Counted from the stretch's first letter, positions 1-6,450 are shown. The stretch: 15,501 nt of DNA from Candidatus Bipolaricaulota bacterium (GCA_015485945.1 WFSM01000127.1:1-15501); one strand, 5' to 3'. Translations and numbers: made by a program. Notes: generated by a model not told the origin, from the sequence alone.

Positions 1-440
1 GCGACGGTGTACTTGGCGGTGAGGGTGATCACATCGGCGAACGTGAGCGCCCCGAGCCACTCCGAGTTGTAGCGAACCTCAGTGCGATTGGGGTCGAGGA
101 TCTTGAACGCCTGCTCCTTGTACGTCGCCATGTTGCGTGCGATTTCATCAGCGCTCATCAGTGCCCGTGTGGAGGCGCGGCCGGACGGATCCCCGATCCG
201 GCGCGTGAAATCTCCGACAACAAGAACTCCGGTGTGGCCGAGGTCCTGAAACTGGCGCATCTTGCGGAGCGGGACCGAGTGGCCCAATGTCAGATGGGGA
301 GCGGATGGGTCGATTCCGAGCTTCACCCGCAGCGGTCGTCCTGACTCATCAGCATGCCGGAGTTTCGCGATCAATTCTTCCCGTGGGATCAGATCCGCGG
401 CACCACGCGCGAGGTCGTCAACGATCTTTTCGTAGTCCAT
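1..440 (-). CDS. tyrS: Tyrosyl-tRNA synthetase, N-terminal part (runs off left edge)
   Basis: Charges tRNA-Tyr with tyrosine in the cytoplasm. About 146 N-terminal residues are present; the rest, including the KMSKS loop and the tRNA-binding C-terminus, lies beyond base 1. The class I HIGH signature is seen as HLTLGH at about residues 49-54, inside the segment KLGIDPSAPHLTLGHS, followed by LRKMRQFQDLGH and a GDFTRRIGDPSGR stretch. These are typical of the TyrZ/TyrS2-like branch of bacterial TyrRS. The ATG lies at 438-440, one base after the gyrA stop codon, so the two genes almost certainly share a transcript and may be translationally coupled. TrpRS, the closest relative, is unlikely because the spacing and the GDFTRRIGDPSGR block match TyrRS. 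Confidence 0.93.
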   Translation of the reverse strand, partial: MDYEKIVDDLARGAADLIPREELIAKLRHADESGRPLRVKLGIDPSAPHLTLGHSVPLRKMRQFQDLGHTGVLVVGDFTRRIGDPSGRASTRALMSADEIARNMATYKEQAFKILDPNRTEVRYNSEWLGALTFADVITLTAKYTV

Positions 441-441
441 G

Positions 442-2844
442 TTACGTGCGCACGACCGACACGATACGGTCGTCCTCCTCAAGTTGGATCAGCCGCACCC
501 CGCGGGCGTAGCGGCCGTAGGTGTTGATGTCCCCGGCGAGGATGCGGATCACCTTCTGCTCGGTGGTGATGATGATCTCGTCCTGGTCGGAAACGATCCC
601 GATTGACACAAGCGGCCCGGAGTCACGGTCGAGCTTGATCCCGAGGACCCCCTTGCCGCCCCGGCCCTGCAACGGGAAATCGACGAGCGACACCCGCTTC
701 CCGTAGCCGCGCTCGGTCACCATCAGGAGTTTCTTATCCATCGTGCTGTCCCGCTCGATCGGGGCCATTCCAATCACCCGATCCCCTTCTTCGAGCCGGA
801 TTCCGATTACCCCGCGCGACGGGCGCTTCGTCAAGCGCACCTCGGTCTCGCGGAACCGGATCGTCTTGCCGTGGTGGGTGGCGATGATCACCTCGCCGTC
901 CCCGGTGGTAGCGGCGACATCGACGAGATGGTCGTCGTCATCAGCGTTCAACGCGATGATCCCGTTTACGTGCGAGTTGGCGTAATTGCGGAGGCGGTTG
1001 CGGTTGACGATTCCGTTCTCGGTCGCCATCAGGCAGTACCACCCCTCCACCTCGGAAAAGGCGGACACGGGAAGGATCGCCCGCACTGTCTCATCCTGGT
1101 CGAGTGCGATCAGACTGCGCAGATTTTTCCCCACCGAATCACGTTTGCCCGATGGGAACCGATATCCCTGTGTACGGTACACACGCCGGCGGTCGGTGAA
1201 CAAGAGGATCTCGTCGCGTGCGTTTGCCAGCGCGCAGCAGGAGATGTAATCGTCATCCTTGGTGCGCTGGCCGATCACTCCCTTGCCGCCCCGGCCCTGG
1301 CTGCGAAATTCCTGTGCCCGCGGCGCGTTGGCGTAGCCGCGGCGCGTGACGGACACCATCAGATCGTAATCCGGGATCAGATTGATGAAGTCGACCTCGC
1401 CGTCCTCATCGGTGATCAGGGTGCGGCGCTCGTTGGCGTGCTTATCCGCCACCGCGCGCAGCTCGCGCTTGATCGTCTCATCGAGGAGCTCCTCGCTTCC
1501 GAGGATCTTTTCATATCCCCCGATTTCCTCCAGCTTTTCCTTGTACTCGGTGTCGATTTTATCCCGTTCCAGGCCGGTTAATTGTGACAGTCGCATCTTG
1601 AGGATGGCGTCGGTCTGCTCATCGGAGAGGTCGAGCTCCTCCTTCAGATGAGCGGCGGCGGTCGCGGAGTCTTTGGCCGCACGCAGCAGCTCGATCACGC
1701 GCTCGATGTTCGTCAGCGCTTTGATGTACCCGGCGAGGATGTGGGCGCGGGCGCGCGCCACCTTCAGGCGGTGTTCGGTGCGGCGGCGCACCACCTCGCG
1801 GCGGAAGTCGATGAACGAGTTCAAGATCTCCTTCAGGGACAGAGTGCGTGGGTTGCCGTCGAGGATGACGAGGAACACTGCGGCGAACGTACGCTCGAGC
1901 GGGGTGAACTTATACAGCCGGTTGAGGATGACGTTGGGGTTGGCGGAGCGTTTCAACTCGATGACGATCCGCAATCCGTCGCGATCCGACTCGTCACGTA
2001 AATCCGATATCCCCTCGATTTCACCAGCGTGGACTTTGGCCGCAATTGTCTCCACCAGGGATGATTTCCGTACCTGGTACGGGATCTCGGAGATGATAAT
2101 CCGATCGTCTTCGATCGTCGCTTTCCCGCGGACGGTTATCTTTCCAGTTCCGGTGCGGTACATCTCTTCGATCCCAGTCCGCCCCATGATGATCCCGCCG
2201 GTGGGAAAATCGGGCCCGGGGATAAACTGCATCAGATCACGCACCGCTGCCTCGGGATGGTCCATCAGATAGATGATGCCATCGAGCAACTCGCCCAGGT
2301 TGTGGGGTGGGATCTGGGTCGTCATTCCGACCGAGATCCCCCACGCCCCGTTCATCAACAGGTTGGGGACCTTGGCCGGGAGGACGACTGGTTCTTTGAG
2401 AGAGTCGTCGAAGTTTGGTACCCACTCGACCGTTTCCTCGTCGAGCTCATCGAGAAACTCAGTCGCAATCGGGGTGAGGCGTGCCTCGGTGTAGCGCATC
2501 GCCGCCGGAACATCGCCGTCGATCGAGCCAAAGTTTCCCTGCCCGTCAACGAGCGGGTAGCGGTACGAGAACGGCTGTGCCATATTGACCATCGTGTCGT
2601 AGATCGCCGCGTCCCCGTGGGGATGGAACTTTCCCATCACTTCCCCCACAATACGGGCCGACTTCTTATGCGCCTTGCCCGGAGTGAGGCTGAGTTCGTG
2701 CATCCCATACAGAATCCGGCGTTGTACCGGCTTTAACCCATCACGCACGTCGGGAATCGCACGACCGCGGATCACGCTCATCGCGTAGTTGATGTACGAC
2801 TGCTCCATCTCCTCTTCGATGAACGTCTTATCAATCCGTCCCAT
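442..2844 (-). CDS. gyrA: DNA gyrase subunit A
   Basis: Type IIA topoisomerase breakage-reunion subunit, which introduces negative supercoils together with GyrB. It is 800 aa, a usual GyrA length. The N-terminal winged-helix domain carries the quinolone pocket (HPHGDAAIYD, residues 74-83) and the catalytic tyrosine Y118 in AMRYTEARL. A coiled-coil gate follows, then a C-terminal beta-pinwheel from about residue 490. A GyrA-box-like QGRGGKG occurs at 516-522 and the same heptamer recurs at 726-732. The box argues for GyrA rather than ParC, although the second position is Gly instead of the usual Arg or Lys. The residue equivalent to E. coli Ser83 is Ala79, while the Asp87 equivalent (D83) is kept. 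The start has an AGGAG eight bases upstream (2853-2857). tyrS follows one base after the stop. Confidence 0.97.
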   Translation of the reverse strand: MGRIDKTFIEEEMEQSYINYAMSVIRGRAIPDVRDGLKPVQRRILYGMHELSLTPGKAHKKSARIVGEVMGKFHPHGDAAIYDTMVNMAQPFSYRYPLVDGQGNFGSIDGDVPAAMRYTEARLTPIATEFLDELDEETVEWVPNFDDSLKEPVVLPAKVPNLLMNGAWGISVGMTTQIPPHNLGELLDGIIYLMDHPEAAVRDLMQFIPGPDFPTGGIIMGRTGIEEMYRTGTGKITVRGKATIEDDRIIISEIPYQVRKSSLVETIAAKVHAGEIEGISDLRDESDRDGLRIVIELKRSANPNVILNRLYKFTPLERTFAAVFLVILDGNPRTLSLKEILNSFIDFRREVVRRRTEHRLKVARARAHILAGYIKALTNIERVIELLRAAKDSATAAAHLKEELDLSDEQTDAILKMRLSQLTGLERDKIDTEYKEKLEEIGGYEKILGSEELLDETIKRELRAVADKHANERRTLITDEDGEVDFINLIPDYDLMVSVTRRGYANAPRAQEFRSQGRGGKGVIGQRTKDDDYISCCALANARDEILLFTDRRRVYRTQGYRFPSGKRDSVGKNLRSLIALDQDETVRAILPVSAFSEVEGWYCLMATENGIVNRNRLRNYANSHVNGIIALNADDDDHLVDVAATTGDGEVIIATHHGKTIRFRETEVRLTKRPSRGVIGIRLEEGDRVIGMAPIERDSTMDKKLLMVTERGYGKRVSLVDFPLQGRGGKGVLGIKLDRDSGPLVSIGIVSDQDEIIITTEQKVIRILAGDINTYGRYARGVRLIQLEEDDRIVSVVRT

Positions 2845-2852
2845 TAGTTACA

Positions 2853-2857
2853 CTCCT
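2853..2857 (-). promoter_or_regulatory. gyrA ribosome binding site
   Basis: AGGAG on the minus strand, 8 bases before the ATG at 2842-2844. It supports the start used for gyrA; no other in-frame start nearby has a comparable site. Confidence 0.7.
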
Positions 2858-2878
2858 ATCAAAATCCAGAATACGTAA

Positions 2879-2907
2879 AGGATACCGAAATCACCGTAAC
2901 CCCGCAA
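2879..2907 (-). promoter_or_regulatory. Probable gyrA-tyrS promoter
   Basis: On the minus strand TTGCGG (2902-2907) is followed after exactly 17 bases by TATCCT (2879-2884). This fits a sigma70-type promoter that would start transcription near 2872, giving a leader of about 27 bases before gyrA. The boxes match consensus at only 3/6 and 4/6, so the call rests on spacing and position. Confidence 0.35.
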
Positions 2908-2944
2908 ACACGGTCGTGGCGTGCATTCTAATTTTACTCGCGCT

Positions 2945-3020
2945 GGAGATAACGGCGCACCATGTGCGCATCAGAGATTATCGTTGGGGACAATCTCCTA
3001 TAGTCTATCATTAGTGATAG
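2945..3020. other. Densely self-complementary segment upstream of gyrA
   Basis: Three inverted repeats lie in a row. GCGCAC/GTGCGC (2955-2960 and 2964-2969) has a 3-base loop. GAGATT/AATCTC (2974-2979 and 2992-2997) can extend inward by two pairs past one mismatch. CTATCA/TGATAG (3005-3010 and 3015-3020) has a 4-base loop. In addition GGAGAT at 2945-2950 can pair with ATCTCC at 2993-2998, which competes with the second hairpin for the same bases. The segment lies upstream of the promoter proposed here for gyrA, so it could be operator DNA, part of a longer gyrA leader if transcription starts further out, or a separate small RNA. No coding sequence explains it. Confidence 0.4.
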
Positions 3021-3061
3021 CCATCGCCGCGTTGTTGTCATAAAGGACCTCCGCTGGATAC

Positions 3062-3078
3062 CCCCCAGCTTGCTGCGG
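3062..3078. repeat. REP-like palindromic repeat, copy 1
   Basis: CCCCCAGCTTGCTGCGG, followed by GG, folds as CCCC-(C)-CAG-CTTG-CTG-(C)-GGGG with one internal C-C mismatch. The same 17 bases recur in the same orientation at 3296-3312. Short GC-rich palindromes of this shape are known as REP sequences, often mobilised by RAYT (IS200-like) transposases. No such gene lies in the window. Confidence 0.5.
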
Positions 3079-3174
3079 GGAGGAAAGTGGAGATTCGCTA
3101 CCAGTGAAGCGGTTCGTTGTTTGTCTGGACCGCATAAACTCGGCGCCAGAGGACATCGGACGCAAAACCCGCCA

Positions 3175-3220
3175 CTACGAAAAGCCCCGGCTATCGTAGC
3201 GTCGCACCTTGTGTGCGACG
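3175..3220. repeat. Two adjacent inverted repeats, possible plus-strand terminator
   Basis: CTACGA (3175-3180) pairs with TCGTAG (3194-3199). Directly next to it CGTCGCAC (3200-3207) pairs perfectly with GTGCGACG (3213-3220) across a 5-base loop. The second hairpin is followed on the plus strand by TTGGTTTT, which is terminator-like but interrupted. No plus-strand gene ends upstream of it, so it may instead be part of the REP-flanked segment. Confidence 0.35.
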
Positions 3221-3295
3221 TTGGTTTTCACATGTGGCCGCAGGGCGATACAGCAAACTTCCCCATGAGGATCAACTCCGGTTGGACCTCTAATG

Positions 3296-3312
3296 CCCCC
3301 AGCTTGCTGCGG
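3296..3312. repeat. REP-like palindromic repeat, copy 2
   Basis: Exact repeat of the 17 bases at 3062-3078, same orientation, 217 bases apart. It starts 6 bases past the TAA of the GNAT gene (3319-3321). As transcribed from that operon it forms a GC-rich hairpin without a T-run, so it may also help end or protect the 3' end of the message. Confidence 0.5.
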
Positions 3313-3318
3313 TGTTCT

Positions 3319-3906
3319 TTACTTAAGCGTGAGACGCATGATGAGCTTGGTTTGCGACGGATGCGCCTGTACCGTGAACCCCGCGCGTGCGAACATGCGG
3401 GGCAGGCCCATGTAGACTGACACGGGAGGAAGACGATTCGAGCGCGGAATTGTCGGGTAGGCCTCAACCACTTTGCCGCCGTGCGCTTTTACGTAATCGA
3501 CCGCGCCGCGGATCAGCTCCTGTCCTATCCCCACCCCGCGATGTTGCTTCGCTACGTACAGGCAGACGATCGACCACACGGGGACGTCGTCCAACCGTTT
3601 CAGCACCGGTGAACGTTCGAGTGCTCCGTACCGCTCGCATGGCGCAACCGCGCACCATCCGACCGCTGCTTCGTCTAGATAGGCAAGGATTCCTGGAACC
3701 TCGCCCGCAGTGACGATCGCTTGCATCGCACGGCGGTTTCCTTCCCCCTGTTGTTCCTTGAACTGGCGCCGCGTCAACCGCCACCACATGCACCAGTAAC
3801 CGCCGTATGCACCGTGTTCACCGAACAGTGCCTCGAAATCGGCCCACCGCTCCGGCGTAAGCGGGTGAAACGTGAGGCGAGTCCCAGTCCCATTATCGGC
3901 CGGCAC
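3319..3906 (-). CDS. GNAT family N-acetyltransferase
   Basis: Cytoplasmic acetyl-CoA-dependent acyltransferase of unknown substrate, 195 aa. The acetyl-CoA pyrophosphate loop (motif A) is seen as KQHRGVGIG at about residues 120-128, preceded by the strand VWSIVCLYVA. The N-terminal GAYGGYWCMWWRL (32-44) followed by EGNRRAM is a recognisable signature of one common but uncharacterised GNAT subgroup. The start is GTG at 3904-3906, immediately after the TGA of the upstream lyase gene (TGAGTG). The ATG overlapping that junction is out of frame and soon hits a stop, and the next ATG is also out of frame. Co-transcription and probable translational coupling with the lyase suggest that a lyase substrate or a related amine could be its target; that is inference. 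Confidence 0.85.
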   Translation of the reverse strand: MPADNGTGTRLTFHPLTPERWADFEALFGEHGAYGGYWCMWWRLTRRQFKEQQGEGNRRAMQAIVTAGEVPGILAYLDEAAVGWCAVAPCERYGALERSPVLKRLDDVPVWSIVCLYVAKQHRGVGIGQELIRGAVDYVKAHGGKVVEAYPTIPRSNRLPPVSVYMGLPRMFARAGFTVQAHPSQTKLIMRLTLK

Positions 3907-5175
3907 TCATCCCCCCGTTTGCCACTGGCCATCGGTTAGCTGTGTTACCTTGAATCCCTGCGGCACAGCGTGCGCTCCTTCCCACACGACTTTGCGGAAG
4001 TCGTCGGGGTCGGTGTTCCCTTCGCTGTTGATTAGCAGCACTTGTGACTCCGGCCCCAGTCCCAGCCGGTCCCGGAGTGGCACCAGTTCCGGGCGCTGCA
4101 TGATGAACGACAGTACTCCCAGCGTTACCGCCCCCGATTCTCCGGATACGATAAACGGGTCACCGGCAAGCGGCACCGCGTACATCCGCATCCCGCGCGC
4201 GGCGACAAAGTCGGGGCAGGAAACAAACACGTGTGCGCAGTCCCACAGGACATTCCACGCGATCGGGTTCGGACGACCGCATGCGAGGCCAGCCATGATT
4301 GTGGTTAAGTCGCCTTCGATCTGGTACGGCTTTCCGTCTCCAATCCGCGCCGATTCGAACAGACAGGCGGCGGTCGTCGGTTCGACGATGGTGACCAGCG
4401 GGGCGTCGGCGCCGAACAGGTTGCGATAGAACGCGACTCCAGCAGCGGACAGCGATCCCACGCCTGCCTGGAGGAAGACGTGTGTCGGCTTGATTATCCC
4501 CTGGGCCGCCAGTTGTTCCTGCGCTTCAGAGAACATGGTGGTGTAGCCCTGCATTATCCACACGGGGATGTCTTCGTATTTTTCCCACGCTGTGTCGGAC
4601 ACCACTTGCCAGCCGTGCGCACGGGCGTCGTTCTTGATCTGTTCGACGGCGGCATCGTAATTGCCGTCAATCACAACGACCTCGGCGCCGTACCCCTTGA
4701 TGGCGTCGATCCGCGCTTGTGCCGTCCCGTTGGGAACGTAGATAATGGCACGATGTCCGAGCTTGCTCGCCGCCCACGCTACACCGCGGCCGTGGTTGCC
4801 GTCGGTGGCGGTGGCAAATGTGATCACCCCCAGCTTGGCACGTGCCTCCGGCGATGTAAGCGCGGCGAATGAGACATCGGAGGAGGACAATCCAAGTTTT
4901 TGGCGAAGTACGTTATAGATCGCAAATGACCCGCCTAATACCTTAAACGAGTTGAGAGCGAGCCGCTGCGACTCGTCCTTGACCCAAATGCCGCCGAGTC
5001 CAAGCATCGCTGCGAGACGGTCCAGGCCCTTCAGCGGGCTGATGCGGTATCCGGGAATCTGCGCATGAAACTTGCGCACAGTCTGCGGCACCCCGCGTAG
5101 AATTACGCGCTCGGCCCACTTACTGTGGGCGCACGACCATGCGCGGTGGTTGATTATCCAATTAATCGATTCCAT
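3907..5175 (-). CDS. dpaL: Diaminopropionate ammonia-lyase (PLP, fold type II)
   Basis: Converts 2,3-diaminopropionate to pyruvate and two ammonia in the cytoplasm. It is 422 aa, close to the family length of about 400. The PLP lysine is K78 in the segment LNSFKVLGG. TDGNHGRG at 124-131 contains D125, which corresponds to the aspartate that lets E. coli YgeX act on both D- and L-diaminopropionate. The segment QAGVGSLSAAG around 237-247 binds the PLP phosphate, and the C-terminal SEGNTDPDDF is typical of the family. Threonine dehydratase and cysteine synthase are related but lack TDGNHGRG in this form. The start has AGGGG six bases upstream (5182-5186). It is the first gene of a two-gene operon with the GNAT and is divergent from the methyltransferase. 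Confidence 0.92.
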   Translation of the reverse strand: MESINWIINHRAWSCAHSKWAERVILRGVPQTVRKFHAQIPGYRISPLKGLDRLAAMLGLGGIWVKDESQRLALNSFKVLGGSFAIYNVLRQKLGLSSSDVSFAALTSPEARAKLGVITFATATDGNHGRGVAWAASKLGHRAIIYVPNGTAQARIDAIKGYGAEVVVIDGNYDAAVEQIKNDARAHGWQVVSDTAWEKYEDIPVWIMQGYTTMFSEAQEQLAAQGIIKPTHVFLQAGVGSLSAAGVAFYRNLFGADAPLVTIVEPTTAACLFESARIGDGKPYQIEGDLTTIMAGLACGRPNPIAWNVLWDCAHVFVSCPDFVAARGMRMYAVPLAGDPFIVSGESGAVTLGVLSFIMQRPELVPLRDRLGLGPESQVLLINSEGNTDPDDFRKVVWEGAHAVPQGFKVTQLTDGQWQTGG

Positions 5176-5204
5176 TGGTTTCCCCTTTCGATTCTTTAAT
5201 CGGG

Positions 5205-5233
5205 ATGGTAGCTTCCCGGCGGTGGTGTTACAA
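5205..5233 (-). promoter_or_regulatory. Probable promoter of the dpaL-GNAT operon
   Basis: On the minus strand TTGTAA (5228-5233), a 17-base spacer, then TACCAT (5205-5210). Each box matches 4 of 6 consensus bases. Predicted start near 5198, about 23 bases before the dpaL ATG. Confidence 0.4.
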
Positions 5234-5284
5234 ATGCGGGTGCGGCAGGGTTGTCGCGGGCACGAAAATTCAACCGGATGGGAT

Positions 5285-5290
5285 TATACT
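5285..5290 (+). promoter_or_regulatory. -10 box of the methyltransferase gene
   Basis: TATACT, 32 bases before the ATG. No good -35 box is visible at 16-18 bases (ACGAAA region), so this promoter may be weak or activator-dependent. The same hexamer serves as -10 in two other promoters of this window. Confidence 0.35.
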
Positions 5291-5322
5291 CTGATGGGTG
5301 TCATCGCCAATGGAGGAGCCGC

Positions 5323-6111
5323 ATGAAAACCAAGCGACGTGATATCGACGTTCGTGCGTTCAATCGAATGGCGTGGGACAAGAACGTTGAAGCTGGCAAT
5401 CCGTGGACCATTCCCGTGGATGCGGCTGTGATCGCCGCCGCCCGTCGCGGCGATTGGGAAATCATTCTCACCCCGACAAAACCGGTCCCCCCCGCGTGGT
5501 TCCCCGATCTTGCCGGATGCGATGTTCTATGCCTTGCTTCCGGCGGCGGGCAACAGGGCCCGATTCTCGCCGCCGCCGGTGCCAACGTGACGGTGTACGA
5601 TAACTCACCGCGTCAGCTCGCGCAGGATCGCGCCGTTGCCGAACGCGAAAAACTCGACATCCGCACGGTCGAGGGTGACATGCGTGACCTATCGGTATTC
5701 GCCGCCGGGGCATTCGATCTCATCGTCCACCCGATTTCCAACTGTTTTGTCCCTGATGTCCGGCCGGTGTGGCGTGAGGCGTACCGGGTGCTACGCCGCG
5801 GCGGGGCGCTCCTGTCCGGATTCAACAATCCGGTCATATATTTATTCGATCCGGACAAGGAGAAGGCCGGCGTCCTGGAGGTGCGATTCTCCCTCCCCTA
5901 TTCCGAACTGGAAACTATCAGCGAGGAGGAACGTGCGCGCCACTACGGCACGGACGCTCCGCTCGAATTCGGGCACACGCTACAAGACTTGATCGGCGGT
6001 CAAATCGACGCCGGGTTCGTTATCACTGGGTTTTACGAGGACACGTTCCCCGGCGAGCTGATTTCCGACTATTGCGACTCGTTTATCGCTACCCGTGCTG
6101 TGAAGCAGTGA
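5323..6111 (+). CDS. Class I SAM-dependent methyltransferase
   Basis: 262 aa, Rossmann-fold methyltransferase of the UbiE/Methyltransf_11 type; substrate unknown. Motif I is VLCLASGGG at about residues 68-76. The acidic residue ending strand beta-2 is D93 in VTVYDNS, the adenine-contacting acid is D119 in VEGDM, and motif IV is FDLIVHP at 131-137. The segment YRVLRRGGALLSGF (154-167) is the usual post-motif strand. The start at 5323 is chosen because GGAGGAG (5312-5318) lies four bases upstream; an in-frame start further out at 5251 would run through the promoter region. It is divergent from dpaL. The motif I GGG in place of GxG is common in this subgroup. Substrate assignment from neighbours is not possible. 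Confidence 0.88.
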   Translation: MKTKRRDIDVRAFNRMAWDKNVEAGNPWTIPVDAAVIAAARRGDWEIILTPTKPVPPAWFPDLAGCDVLCLASGGGQQGPILAAAGANVTVYDNSPRQLAQDRAVAEREKLDIRTVEGDMRDLSVFAAGAFDLIVHPISNCFVPDVRPVWREAYRVLRRGGALLSGFNNPVIYLFDPDKEKAGVLEVRFSLPYSELETISEEERARHYGTDAPLEFGHTLQDLIGGQIDAGFVITGFYEDTFPGELISDYCDSFIATRAVKQ

Positions 6112-6118
6112 TTCGCAT

Positions 6119-6147
6119 TTGTTTTGGCTGTGTAGGTCGGTTATACT
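6119..6147 (+). promoter_or_regulatory. Promoter of the small ORF cassette
   Basis: TTGTTT (6119-6124), a spacer of exactly 17 bases, then TATACT (6142-6147). This is among the best sigma70-type matches in the window. It begins 8 bases after the methyltransferase stop codon and would give a leader of about 75 bases before the small ORF. Confidence 0.5.
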
Positions 6148-6214
6148 GCCATCACTGGGTCAAACTGCGTTTCCATTACGTAGTGTGAGCAGACTTCAAC
6201 CAATACCCGCCCAT

Positions 6215-6224
6215 AAGGAGGAGG
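6215..6224 (+). promoter_or_regulatory. Very strong ribosome binding site of the small ORF
   Basis: AAGGAGGAGG, two overlapping GGAGG cores. The spacing is 5 to 8 bases to the first ATG at 6230 and 8 to 11 to the second at 6233. It is the longest anti-16S complement seen in this window and the main reason to believe the 25-codon ORF is translated. Confidence 0.6.
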
Positions 6225-6229
6225 CGACT

Positions 6230-6307
6230 ATGATGAATGATGTAGCTGAAAGTAGCGTTGTGGTTTCCTTCTATGGGGGATGTGAAGCGAATCCCACTGC
6301 GATCTAG
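6230..6307 (+). CDS. Small ORF, 25 aa, unknown function
   Basis: I do not recognise this peptide. It has 25 residues, starts MMNDVAESS, continues with three valines and ends SFYGGCEANPTAI. It is acidic at the N-terminus and has a single cysteine in a GGC context, with no charge pattern of a membrane toxin. Support comes from context: its own promoter with a 17-base spacer and TATACT box, an exceptional ribosome binding site, and a stop codon embedded in a perfect palindrome. It could be a leader peptide acting on the downstream tandem-GNAT gene, a peptide modified by neighbouring enzymes, or a spurious ORF. No radical SAM, lanthionine or cyclodehydratase gene lies nearby. Either of two adjacent ATG codons could be the start. 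Confidence 0.4.
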   Translation: MMNDVAESSVVVSFYGGCEANPTAI

Positions 6308-6345
6308 ATCGCTACTTAAGTAGATTCCATACGGTTTTATAACCG
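6299..6345 (+). repeat. Three abutting palindromes after the small ORF
   Basis: GCGATCTAGATCGC (6299-6312) is a perfect 14-base palindrome that contains the stop codon of the small ORF. It shares one base with CTACTTAAGTAG (6312-6323), a perfect 12-base palindrome. Eight bases on, CGGTT (6332-6336) pairs with AACCG (6341-6345) over the loop TTAT. No T-run follows, so this is not a classic terminator. It could slow ribosomes or polymerase, stabilise the short message, or bind a dimeric regulator. Confidence 0.5.
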
Positions 6346-6450
6346 GATGTGTATTCACAGCCGTGTGCTGATCAACCCAACAACGCTTACCAATACAAGC
6401 CGGAGCGGATTACGTGTATTGCCGGTTCAAATGTAAATGAAGGAGTAATA

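Larger units (their letters stand above)
2845..3318. other. Gene-free region between gyrA and the GNAT gene
   Basis: 474 bases without a credible gene. Contents from the gyrA side: gyrA ribosome binding site and promoter, the self-complementary segment at 2945-3020, a REP-like palindrome at 3062-3078, two neighbouring inverted repeats at 3175-3220, and a second copy of the REP-like palindrome at 3296-3312 just past the GNAT stop codon. Open frames crossing this stretch show no start signal and no family resemblance. Confidence 0.6.

Noticed and set aside
871..1581. Plus-strand open frame of 236 codons opposite gyrA
   Set aside because: It lies wholly antisense to a clearly real gyrA frame, and long antisense frames are expected at this base composition.
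2853..3060. gyrA leader as a known riboswitch
   Set aside because: No conserved core of a riboswitch class I know could be matched; only generic inverted repeats are seen.
3070..3420. Plus-strand open frame of 116 codons across the REP-like repeats
   Set aside because: No ribosome binding site, starts inside a repeat, runs antisense into the GNAT gene and shows no family-like pattern.
4828..4840. Possible third REP-like copy (CCCCCAGCTTG)
   Set aside because: Only 11 bases match, the second palindrome arm is missing, and it lies within conserved dpaL coding sequence.
6415..6440. GGTTCAAAT resembling a tRNA T-loop
   Set aside because: The flanking five bases do not pair and no acceptor, D or anticodon stem can be built around it.
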